Origin: Taibaiella sp.
GTDB lineage: Bacteria; Bacteroidota; Bacteroidia; Chitinophagales; Chitinophagaceae
Direction: 5' to 3'
Assembly: GCA_016786705.1 (NCBI GenBank)
Contig: JAEUVV010000008.1
Location: 62,001-126,000 of the forward strand
DNA length: 64,000 bases
Position 1 is the stretch's first letter. Each line of letters begins with the position of its first letter. The position numbers were made by a program, and so were the translations under genes. Below the pieces are notes generated by a model that worked only from the letters and a program-made list of their open reading frames with translations, searched no databases and was not told the origin of the DNA. Of the stretch, positions 8,759 to 16,477 are shown piece after piece.

Positions 8759-9472
8759 TTAGTCTTTTTTCTTCAGCCTACCGGAACCGGTAATATTTTG
8801 CGTAACGGCAGGGTTACCATAATAATTGATATTGCCACTTCCCGAAATTACCGCGTTCAGGGTATTGCTTGCTCTTACAGTAGCACTTCCCGAGCCGGTG
8901 AGAGTCACTTCCGCATCAACAGTTGAGAAATTTTGTGCTTTAAAGTCGCCGCTACCGGTAAGCCTTGCTTTCAGGTCATGGGTAGTGCCACCGGAAATGC
9001 TCATATTGCCACTACCGGTCAGTTCACTGTACACCGTATTAGCCTCCAGGTTACCGATTTCCATGTTGCCGGAACCGGTCAGTTTTATATCCATATCCGG
9101 ACTGTTCACCCGGTCTGCGGTCACATTTCCCGACCCCATTAAGCTGATGCGTTCAATTACAGGAATAGTTACATACACTTTCAGGCTGGTACCTGTAGTC
9201 AGGCGTAATCCGTTCCGCAGTTTAATTTTCAATATCCCGTTGTTGACAGTAGTGTACAGGTCATTGATTATATTTTCCTGTGCCTGCGCTTTAACCATTT
9301 GGTTGGCCCCCTGGACCAAAACGACATCCCCGGGAAATTCCGCTTCTATCATAGTAAACGCGGCTACGTTGCGTTCTTCAGTAACTACGGGCCCCTGCCC
9401 TATTACTTTTTCACAGGAATTAAGACTTAAAACAAGTAAACCTGCGATCAATAGTGTAATTAATTTGTTCAT
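8759..9472 (-). CDS. GIN-domain (DUF2807) lipoprotein
   Basis: Lipoprotein of 237 residues: signal peptide with lipobox LNSC (Cys20), then the head GIN domain (DUF2807), once called a putative auto-transporter adhesin head. Seven SGSGN-like turns (for example LTGSGNM, LTGSGDF, ISGSGNI) repeat every ~20 residues, consistent with a right-handed beta-helix. It is probably anchored in the outer membrane or periplasm. It follows the two AGLxN-repeat genes by 29 bases and is likely the last gene expressed with them. Molecular function of GIN proteins is not established. Confidence 0.85.
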   Translation of the reverse strand: MNKLITLLIAGLLVLSLNSCEKVIGQGPVVTEERNVAAFTMIEAEFPGDVVLVQGANQMVKAQAQENIINDLYTTVNNGILKIKLRNGLRLTTGTSLKVYVTIPVIERISLMGSGNVTADRVNSPDMDIKLTGSGNMEIGNLEANTVYSELTGSGNMSISGGTTHDLKARLTGSGDFKAQNFSTVDAEVTLTGSGSATVRASNTLNAVISGSGNINYYGNPAVTQNITGSGRLKKKD

Positions 9473-9501
9473 TTTTTTGTGTTTTTATGTGTTTAAAGCA
9501 A

Positions 9502-10632
9502 TTAAAGTGTAAAGTGTATACCGGCCATCCCACCGAAGAATAAGCTATTGGTAGATTGTGCGCCAAAGAAATTGTAAACGGGGTTAGACCGGTAAGCGTC
9601 CAGGTCACTCATATAGTTAACATAGTTAAAGCTAGGGCCGGCAACTATTTCCAGGCGCCTGGCCAATGTTACGCCGAGCAAGGGCCTGAAACTGGATTTG
9701 TAATAGGAATCATGTCCGAAACTGGTATTGGCCGTGTTGCTTATTTCCAGGTTCAGCCTTAAAAGTTTGCTGAAACGTACATGCATACCCAAGCCTGCTT
9801 CCAGGACATAGGGGGCATTGTCCATACGTACATTATAGCCCGCCCCGATAATCCCATAGGTATGTTTTCCACCGGTACGTAAAGCCAGTACTGCGTTACC
9901 GGATTCATCCATGGTTGCACCGATCTGCTTTTCACCGTTCTTAATAACATTGAGGAACCCGATGGGGTAATTACTTTCTTCCGCGATATTGATCAATCCC
10001 GCTATTTGTACCCCTTTTACTTTTTTTGCAATGTTGATCAACCCGGCGACCTGCGTATTGGCCGTACCGGCAGTATTGGCCAGCCCGGCAACCTGAAGGC
10101 AGCTGTTTTGCCGGGCGCTGTTGGCTAATCCGGCGACCTGTATGCCGGAAGTACGCGCGATATTACTTAAGCCCGCGACCTGTGCGCCTGCCTGTCCTTT
10201 CGCTATATTAACCAAGCCGGCGATCTCTGCTCCTTTCGCAGATTGCACAATATTGATCAACCCGGCTGCCAGAACCCCTCTGCTGTTCCCGCCAACGGTA
10301 TTGATCAGGCCGGCAATCTGTGCACCGGTCGCGTCCCCTGAAATCGTATTAGACAGGCCACTGATCACCGCGCCCCGCTGATCGCCTTTTATAATGGTGG
10401 AAAGGCCTGAAATAGCAGCGCCCCTTTCTCCCGCGCTTACAGCGGCTATGGCATGCAGGGAAATGGAATTACTTATCTGTGCCGCGCGGGTCCCGTTGGT
10501 ACTGAGCGGGTATACCAAACCTACATGTGCGCTTTGGTGCTCCTGAGCCAAAAGAGATTGACCTGTAAATGCTGTACCGAGCAGCAGGCTGGCAGATAAA
10601 GCGTAGTGTCTGATGTAATGTGTTCTTGTCAT
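9502..10632 (-). CDS. secreted protein with ten AGLxN repeats
   Basis: Protein of 376 residues with a signal peptide (cleavage likely near LLAQ, residue 29). Residues 71-220 are about ten units of 14-16 residues with the pattern GxQxAGLxNxA (for example GVQIAGLINIAEES). The last ~130 residues are rich in alternating hydrophobic residues and resemble outer-membrane beta strands, ending in F-T-L. The repeats recall surface-repeat proteins of Leptospira (LA_2272 type), but I cannot test homology. It has its own copy of the sigma-gene promoter motif 19 bases upstream of the ATG, so it is a likely direct target of the neighbouring ECF sigma factor. Function unknown. Confidence 0.8.
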   Translation of the reverse strand: MTRTHYIRHYALSASLLLGTAFTGQSLLAQEHQSAHVGLVYPLSTNGTRAAQISNSISLHAIAAVSAGERGAAISGLSTIIKGDQRGAVISGLSNTISGDATGAQIAGLINTVGGNSRGVLAAGLINIVQSAKGAEIAGLVNIAKGQAGAQVAGLSNIARTSGIQVAGLANSARQNSCLQVAGLANTAGTANTQVAGLINIAKKVKGVQIAGLINIAEESNYPIGFLNVIKNGEKQIGATMDESGNAVLALRTGGKHTYGIIGAGYNVRMDNAPYVLEAGLGMHVRFSKLLRLNLEISNTANTSFGHDSYYKSSFRPLLGVTLARRLEIVAGPSFNYVNYMSDLDAYRSNPVYNFFGAQSTNSLFFGGMAGIHFTL

Positions 10633-10650
10633 CTTTTATGTCTTTTAATC

Positions 10651-10677
10651 TAAGACAGCCAAGGAAACAAGTACCCC
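10651..10677 (-). promoter_or_regulatory. ECF sigma promoter motif before the AGLxN-repeat gene
   Basis: On the minus strand: GGGGTAC, 13 bases, TGTCTTA. This is the same pair and spacing as upstream of the sigma gene, and the bases further upstream (GCGTR) also match. The transcript would start near 10644, giving a leader of about 12 bases. Confidence 0.75.
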
Positions 10678-10697
10678 CACGCGGTAAAAAAATAATT

Positions 10698-12545
10698 TTA
10701 AAAAAGAGAAAAACCAAGCGTCCAGCCGATCCAGGCCTTTACGTTATGGCCCATATCAAAAGATAAACTCCTGGATGCAAAAGGAACACCGAAGCCTTCA
10801 TAGCTACGCTGCTGTTCGTGGTATAAAACAGAAAATGCAGGTCCGCCATACACCCTTAATTTCGGGTGCAATTGATATTGAAACATAAGCTGATAGCGGC
10901 CCATAAGGTTCTGGTCATTCCAGTTCCCGGCATAAATCGTATTGAAGGTGGCCTCATGAACGAGCGCGGTTTTACCGCCCAGGCGGATCGCGTTGCCGAT
11001 ACCATATCCGATACTCATCATTTTTTGATTATCATTTAAATTGCCCCCTACCTGGAAAATATTATAAAGCCTGTCGTTACCGGATTTATAAGCAATGCTG
11101 TAGGGTTGCCATTCGGTGGTCGTTATGTCAATACTGTGTTTTCCTTTTAATATAATGTTGATCAGTCCCAGGCTCAGGCCCGAGGAGGTATCTGCTATAT
11201 TAATCAGGCCTAGCTGGGTGCCATTCACGATCCTGGCATAATTGAACAGGCCCGCTATTTGCGTACCATTCAATACTTTCCGGGTAATATTTATCCCGCC
11301 GGCGATCTGCACCCCATCCGTCTGCTCCCGGGTGTAATTCAATAAGCCGGCGCACTGCACGCCATCCAGTTGTTCATTGTAATTGATAGCCCCTGCCGCC
11401 TGGAATCCTTCAAAAGTACTGTCTACCCAATTGGCAAAACCCGTCAGCTGTGCCCCTTTGCCACTGTGTGCTTTATTCCCAATACCAGAAGCCTGCACGC
11501 CATGCAGCTCTTTACGGGCCCAGCTTACGACACCGGTAGCCTGTACCCCATCTACGTTTGCCGCATTGTTGTAAACGCCGGCAAATTGCACCCCTTCCAC
11601 ATCCTTCGCTACATAATTATATATGCCGGCAAACTGTACCCCATTCGCTTTACCGCCTACTATATTAAACAAGCCGCCGATCTGCACATACTGCATATCC
11701 TGCTGTACTATATTAAATCCCGTTCCTAATTCAAAGCCTCTTACACCTGCAGTATAACCACCGATCAGGTTAAAAGAAAATTTATTGATCGTCTGGCTCT
11801 TTAACCTGTTCTTAGAACTCAGTCCGGGCAATATGCCAAACTGGTAAGGTTGTTTGGCAAAATAGCCGTTAAGGTTAATACTGCTTATGCGTTCTTTCGT
11901 ATTGATCAGTCTTTTTGCCAGCCAGTGTTGCTGCACACCAATCACACTCACTCCTTCGAGTTCGGCGAAAGAACGTTTCAGGGTAATGGGTTTTTCCGCG
12001 GCCAGGTCTTGCTGCAAGCGCAATACGGTATCGGTATAGGACACCTTGGAGATTACCAGTTCGTAGCTGGGCAGGGACTGGCGAATATGTAATTTAAAAT
12101 TACCCTGCTCATCTGTTACCGTTCCCGCCATAAGCGATTTCTCATATACAGAAGCATATTCAATAGGCTTACCGGTTTCCGCCTCTATGAGCTGACCGGT
12201 AAAAATGATACCCTGCCCGGAAGCCAGTTTGATAATAACATGATTTCCCGATACCTGGTAACGATAGCCGGGCCCTAATACCTCGTTTAAAATGGCTTCA
12301 ACCGTTTGATTATCTAGCTGCACGTTTACTTTTTTATATCCATCCAACAGGTCACTATTATAAGAAAAATAAAACCCGCCACGGGTTTCTATTTGATTCA
12401 GGACTTCATTAATCGGTGTATTATGTGCAGTAACACTTATCCTCTTTTGCAACAATGGCTGTGCAAAAGAGGATAAGCTTAAGGTAATCAAAACAAGTAA
12501 TAATATACAACTCCGCTGTCCGGACCGGATAAAAAATGAACCCAT
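10698..12545 (-). CDS. STN-carboxypeptidase-regulatory-like protein with AGLxN repeats
   Basis: Protein of 615 residues: signal peptide (1-29); STN domain (about 34-110), the part of TonB-dependent transducers that contacts FecR; CarboxypepD_reg-like beta-sandwich (about 114-190). About eleven repeats of 15-16 residues follow, pattern GVQxAGxxNxx (about 284-455), then a barrel-like C-terminal part ending in F. The plug and 22-strand barrel of a SusC/FecA receptor are absent. Lying 55 bases after fecR, it occupies the position of the receptor in a usual FecI-FecR-receptor locus, so it may be the surface sensor of this system. No promoter box was seen in the gap. The sensing role is inferred. 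Confidence 0.8.
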   Translation of the reverse strand: MGSFFIRSGQRSCILLLVLITLSLSSFAQPLLQKRISVTAHNTPINEVLNQIETRGGFYFSYNSDLLDGYKKVNVQLDNQTVEAILNEVLGPGYRYQVSGNHVIIKLASGQGIIFTGQLIEAETGKPIEYASVYEKSLMAGTVTDEQGNFKLHIRQSLPSYELVISKVSYTDTVLRLQQDLAAEKPITLKRSFAELEGVSVIGVQQHWLAKRLINTKERISSINLNGYFAKQPYQFGILPGLSSKNRLKSQTINKFSFNLIGGYTAGVRGFELGTGFNIVQQDMQYVQIGGLFNIVGGKANGVQFAGIYNYVAKDVEGVQFAGVYNNAANVDGVQATGVVSWARKELHGVQASGIGNKAHSGKGAQLTGFANWVDSTFEGFQAAGAINYNEQLDGVQCAGLLNYTREQTDGVQIAGGINITRKVLNGTQIAGLFNYARIVNGTQLGLINIADTSSGLSLGLINIILKGKHSIDITTTEWQPYSIAYKSGNDRLYNIFQVGGNLNDNQKMMSIGYGIGNAIRLGGKTALVHEATFNTIYAGNWNDQNLMGRYQLMFQYQLHPKLRVYGGPAFSVLYHEQQRSYEGFGVPFASRSLSFDMGHNVKAWIGWTLGFSLF

Positions 12546-12600
12546 AAATAAATGCTTACTATAAAAATAAAACTATTCTAAGCGACCTGCTTGCTTTTGC

Positions 12601-13554
12601 TTATTTAAAAACAAAAGTGTCGCCCTGTTTTTCCAGCCTTGCACTAAAGGTCTGGGCAACATTCTCTAGAATCTTCTGTATTGAATCTGTTTTAGGGTAT
12701 TTCCCGTTTAAATGTTGTTGCAATAACAATGGGTTATCTACTTTAATGGTCACCTTGTAAACATCACTCAGGTAACTGATGAATTCCGGTAAAGGAGTAC
12801 GCTCACAAACAAATAAATTAGTACGATAATATTGATATAATTTGTTCTCTATTTTACCTACCCGGGCCTGGTTATCTGCTTTATTAATCACCAGTTTTTC
12901 ATTAGCTCTTAAAGTGTATATCTCTTTACCCTTTGTTACCTTTACGATACCCGTTTCTACCGATACTTCTGTCAATACATTTGTTGCACGTACATTAAAG
13001 GAAGTGCCCAGCACCATTACAGCTACATCTTCCACATGGATCAGGAAAGGTTTTTCCGGATTTTTAGCCACATCAAAAAAGCCTTCACCTTCCAGATGTA
13101 CTACACGTTCTTTTTTATTGAAGGAACGGCTATAGGTCAATTTAGAATTATTGTTCAACGTGATCACAGAATGATCGGGAAGGGTTACAATTTCTGATTG
13201 CGCCAGGGTTTCGTATTTGACCGGCGTATTCCAATATAATAAAAACCCACTCAGGACAATCAACACGGCTGCTGCGGCCATAGATATCTTTTTCCATTGC
13301 CCACCTTTACGTAAAGTCATGTTCCCCTCTGGTAACTGCTCCGCTTCAGCACGCTTAACCTTAAAACGCTGCCAGGCAGCATCCACATCAGGAGTTTTAG
13401 CCAAGCCTGGCATTTTGCTATTTTCCCAGATCGTTTTTACCCTGTCGTAAGTTCTTTGATTTTCAGGGTCGGCAGCCAGCCAGTCTTCCAGCTGCGCGCG
13501 CTCCTGCTCCTCTGCCTCCCCGACAATATATTTTATAAGTAAATCTTCCATCAT
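12601..13554 (-). CDS. FecR family anti-sigma factor
   Basis: Inner-membrane protein of 317 residues. A cytoplasmic N-terminus (1-88) would bind the sigma factor, with one membrane segment at about 91-108. The periplasmic FecR domain starts near 118 (EIVTLPDHSVITLNNNSKL), and a C-terminal DUF4974 domain (about 245-317) would contact the STN domain of the outer-membrane partner. It starts 9 bases after the sigma gene ends, so they form one operon. Family members both restrain and, after proteolysis, help activate their sigma factor. Confidence 0.93.
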   Translation of the reverse strand: MMEDLLIKYIVGEAEEQERAQLEDWLAADPENQRTYDRVKTIWENSKMPGLAKTPDVDAAWQRFKVKRAEAEQLPEGNMTLRKGGQWKKISMAAAAVLIVLSGFLLYWNTPVKYETLAQSEIVTLPDHSVITLNNNSKLTYSRSFNKKERVVHLEGEGFFDVAKNPEKPFLIHVEDVAVMVLGTSFNVRATNVLTEVSVETGIVKVTKGKEIYTLRANEKLVINKADNQARVGKIENKLYQYYRTNLFVCERTPLPEFISYLSDVYKVTIKVDNPLLLQQHLNGKYPKTDSIQKILENVAQTFSARLEKQGDTFVFK

Positions 13555-13563
13555 AGGTTACAT

Positions 13564-14127
13564 TTAAACGTTAAATAAGAAAAACAGGATGGCGGTAAAG
13601 GGTAAATAGTCATTCAATTCTTCTCTTAAGATCTTCAGTGCTTTGGACATCTGATTTTCGACGGTTTTTACAGAAATACCCAATTGGCCCGCGATTTCTC
13701 TATAGCTCAGCGATTCCTGCCGGCTCAGGAAAAATATGGCCCTACATTTTTCCGGGATTTTATTCATCGCCCTGGATATCTGCTCCTTAAGTTCTTTAGC
13801 ATCCAGTGTTTTTGAAGGACTATCCGCATACTGCGCCGTACGTGTTTTCATATACGTCTGGTATTTTGCTTTTACCTTTTCATGATTCAGTAAATTCATG
13901 GCATTATTATGCACGGCCCTGTATAAGTAAGCCTGTATATTACTTGCTATTTGAATCTGGTCTTTTTGTTGCCAAAGCTTAAGAAATACATCCTGGACCA
14001 ATTCCTCAGCCTGCATATCATCCGCTATCAATCCGGACGCGTACCGGTGCAGAGGAGCATAAAGCTCTTTAAATAAAGCTTCAAATCCGGCTTCGGTATT
14101 CCATTTTCCAGGTAGATCCTGCATCAT
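13564..14127 (-). CDS. FecI-type ECF RNA polymerase sigma factor
   Basis: Sigma-70 family protein of 187 residues with only regions 2 and 4. Region 2 (LFKELYAPLHRYASG... AEELVQDVFLKLW, about 20-55) reads the -10 element. Region 4 (LSYREIAGQLGISVKTVENQ, about 137-160) reads the -35 element. The C-terminal hydrophobic tail (FTAILFFLFNV) is common in Bacteroidetes members. It heads an operon with FecR. A bipartite motif upstream that recurs before the AGLxN-repeat gene suggests that it activates its own transcription. Confidence 0.93.
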   Translation of the reverse strand: MMQDLPGKWNTEAGFEALFKELYAPLHRYASGLIADDMQAEELVQDVFLKLWQQKDQIQIASNIQAYLYRAVHNNAMNLLNHEKVKAKYQTYMKTRTAQYADSPSKTLDAKELKEQISRAMNKIPEKCRAIFFLSRQESLSYREIAGQLGISVKTVENQMSKALKILREELNDYLPFTAILFFLFNV

Positions 14128-14178
14128 TTATTACATTATTTTTTTCATTTACCCAGCCCAAATGCACCTTTCCTATAA

Positions 14179-14205
14179 TAAGACAAATTTACCCCCTCGT
14201 ACCCC
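14179..14205 (-). promoter_or_regulatory. ECF sigma promoter motif before the sigma gene
   Basis: On the minus strand: GCGTAGGGGTAC, 13 bases, TGTCTTA. The same motif with the same spacing stands before the AGLxN-repeat gene at 10651-10677, where the 12-mer differs at one base. This is the expected arrangement for an autoregulated ECF sigma factor. Nothing else was seen in 14128-14332. Confidence 0.75.
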
Positions 14206-14332
14206 TACGCTTCCCTAAAATTAATACCAAAAAATGCCTTAAAAATAAATTTTACAAAACAAATACTTGAAAATCATCTATTTACAGAATATCAGCCTAA
14301 TAAACTTAATACCTGACTATAGCTTAAACGGA

Positions 14333-15385
14333 TTAAATATGCGTCGCGCTCCTGTAATTCCTGATCGTAAACCGGAAACCGGTATCCAACACTTCGCCCA
14401 TGGTCCTGCAAAAGTCAAAACCATTGATATAGGTACGTTTTTTCAGGTCTGCTTTCAGCTGGTCGACATGCCCGATAGGCGCTATATGGTCTATCTTCAC
14501 CACCTGCATCAAATGGTCAAAACGGTCAATATCACTTAAAATACGCTTTACGATTGCGGAACGAACTTCTTTCCTGTATTGTTCTATCGAGTTAGGGCGC
14601 AGTTTTTGGTTCACCAGGTCCAGCATTATTTTGTTTTCCTTGAACTGGTAAGGATCATAAACCTCTATTTTCCCTTCGTAGCATTGCTGGTCAAAATCAA
14701 TGGGCCTGATGCGGTACACTACCTGGTCGAAATCGTGAATGGGGATCACCACATAATTATAACTGCGCATATCGCCCAGCAGGCCTATAAAACAGCGTTC
14801 ATTGAACTTCACGAATTCTTTCGCGATCTGCGCTTTTTCCAGCTCGCTGCAAAATGGCAACTTCTCGGCAATGAACACATCACCCGGAATACCCAATATA
14901 TGCTCTTCGATGAGGGTGTCCTCGTAGAGCAAAAAGTTGATCCGGTTATTGGAAATAATGTCCTCCAGCTCCAGGCCATACACCCGGGAAGCATCCGCTT
15001 TTTTGATGTAATAATTAGTATAGTTATCGTTCAGTACATTCCTTACCCGTATCCGGAAAGGTTTTGAATTGCCGAAAGTGCAAAATTCGATGGTATCCAC
15101 TTTCAGGTAAGGTAAAGTCGCGGTATCGCCGTCCGAGTGCAGCAAAGTATATATTTTATTCAGGTTGGCCTCTAACTCCCGGAACTCGCCCTGGTCGTAG
15201 TAAACGCTTAACCATAAAGTATCATTACCCTGCCGGTCCAGTATAGGCGTATAGTCCCGGAACCTTAAAAGGTCGTCATAGCTTACATTCAGCCGGGTAA
15301 GCCGGTTGTTCGCCTCCAGGTAAGCCCTGAGTTCCGGAATTATGGGATAGAACGGCTTTTTCTTTTCAATTAATACATCGTCCAT
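14333..15385 (-). CDS. uncharacterised protein with protein-kinase-like motifs
   Basis: Cytoplasmic protein of 350 residues without signal peptide or membrane segment; I do not recognise its family by name. Its middle reads like a minimal kinase fold: a strand with KK followed by a glutamate-rich helix (YYIKKADASRVYGLELED, about 125-142), a hinge-like VFIAEKLPF (170-178), a possible catalytic loop GDMRSYN (204-210, compare HGDxxxxN) and a possible metal-binding IDFD (229-232, compare DFG/DFD). This resembles aminoglycoside-phosphotransferase or HipA-like kinases. The N-terminal 110 residues are unassigned. It is single and lies beyond the MoxR terminator. The kinase idea is inference. Confidence 0.6.
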   Translation of the reverse strand: MDDVLIEKKKPFYPIIPELRAYLEANNRLTRLNVSYDDLLRFRDYTPILDRQGNDTLWLSVYYDQGEFRELEANLNKIYTLLHSDGDTATLPYLKVDTIEFCTFGNSKPFRIRVRNVLNDNYTNYYIKKADASRVYGLELEDIISNNRINFLLYEDTLIEEHILGIPGDVFIAEKLPFCSELEKAQIAKEFVKFNERCFIGLLGDMRSYNYVVIPIHDFDQVVYRIRPIDFDQQCYEGKIEVYDPYQFKENKIMLDLVNQKLRPNSIEQYRKEVRSAIVKRILSDIDRFDHLMQVVKIDHIAPIGHVDQLKADLKKRTYINGFDFCRTMGEVLDTGFRFTIRNYRSATHI

Positions 15386-15417
15386 AGTGCAACATCAGGT
15401 ATAAACTACAATTTACA

Positions 15418-15452
15418 AAAATAGCTGTACAAAATCCATGTACAGCTATTTT
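15418..15452 (-). terminator. terminator of the MoxR operon
   Basis: Perfect 14-bp stem (15418-15431 with 15439-15452), flanked by A/T runs, 13 bases after the MoxR stop. Confidence 0.8.
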
Positions 15453-15464
15453 CGGGATAATACT

Positions 15465-16463
15465 TTATCGGGGTATTTCAATCCGGCCCACAATTTCTTT
15501 CAACACATCATCCGGGCTCATGCCTTCCATTTCTTTTTCAGGCGTAAGCGCTATCCTGTGGCGTAATACTACCGGGACGATTTCTTTAATATCATCAGGA
15601 GTCACAAAATCCCGGCCTCTCAGCATTGCAAGGCCTTTCGCGGCATTCAGCAATGCGATGGCGGCTCTCGGTGAAGCGCCTAAAAACAAGGAAGGATTAT
15701 TCCTGGTATCGGCCACCACCCGGATAATGTATTGCAGCAAATTGGCATCTACCCTAACCTGCTTTACAACAGACCTGCAATAATCAATATCCTGCTTGCT
15801 GATCACAGGACGCATAACCTCCAGGGACAAAGCGCCTTTTTGCTCATGATGATGTTGCAACATCAGTATTTCTTCTTCCAGTTTTGGATACTGTACATTG
15901 ATTTTAAACAAGAACCTATCCAGCTGGGCTTCCGGTAAACGGTAAGTACCTTCATGCTCGATCGGGTTTTGCGTAGCGATAACCATGAACGGCGCTTCCA
16001 TCGGATAAGTTACCCCATCGGTGGTAATCTGGCGCTCTTCCATTACTTCAAAAAGAGCGGCCTGGGTCTTTGCCGGGGAACGGTTGATCTCATCAATCAA
16101 CACAATATTACCGAAAACAGGACCTTGCTTAAAATCGAAACTTCCTTTTTGCGGGTTGAAAACATTGGTACCGATCACGTCTGAAGGCATCAGGTCCGGG
16201 GTAAACTGGATCCTGCTAAAATCAGCGTCCACCATTTTAGCCAACGTCTTCGCCGTAAGCGTTTTCGCTACTCCCGGCACCCCTTCCAGCAACACATGAC
16301 CATCAGCCAGCATAGCGACCAGCATTTGCTCTATCATCACATCCTGGCCAACGACAACCTGGGCTATAGTATCTTTTACTTTATCCATCATCGCGGCTAC
16401 CTTTTCTACCGGTATTCTCGACTGGTATTCCTGTTCTTCCGGGTTTGATTTATAGGTTTCCAT
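15465..16463 (-). CDS. MoxR-family AAA+ ATPase
   Basis: AAA+ ATPase of 332 residues with Walker A GVPGVAKT (61-68), Walker B VLIDEI (121-126) and an AAA_lid domain at the C-terminus. MoxR proteins act as chaperones that assemble or activate complexes, usually together with a DUF58/von Willebrand A partner. It is the last gene of a minus-strand operon (queuosine transporter, DUF4129, DUF4350, MoxR). The DUF58 gene that commonly follows MoxR is absent here, as the operon ends in a terminator directly after this gene. Confidence 0.93.
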   Translation of the reverse strand: METYKSNPEEQEYQSRIPVEKVAAMMDKVKDTIAQVVVGQDVMIEQMLVAMLADGHVLLEGVPGVAKTLTAKTLAKMVDADFSRIQFTPDLMPSDVIGTNVFNPQKGSFDFKQGPVFGNIVLIDEINRSPAKTQAALFEVMEERQITTDGVTYPMEAPFMVIATQNPIEHEGTYRLPEAQLDRFLFKINVQYPKLEEEILMLQHHHEQKGALSLEVMRPVISKQDIDYCRSVVKQVRVDANLLQYIIRVVADTRNNPSLFLGASPRAAIALLNAAKGLAMLRGRDFVTPDDIKEIVPVVLRHRIALTPEKEMEGMSPDDVLKEIVGRIEIPR

Positions 16464-16477
16464 ATTTATTAAAGCTT

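Noticed and set aside
8826..9512. 228-residue open frame antisense to the GIN gene
   Set aside because: A by-product of the repetitive GIN sequence; the minus strand has signal peptide and domain.
9973..11696. Regular ~45-base periodicity that could look like a CRISPR array
   Set aside because: The period is in coding frame, units vary in sequence and there are no constant repeats with unique spacers; it encodes AGLxN repeats.
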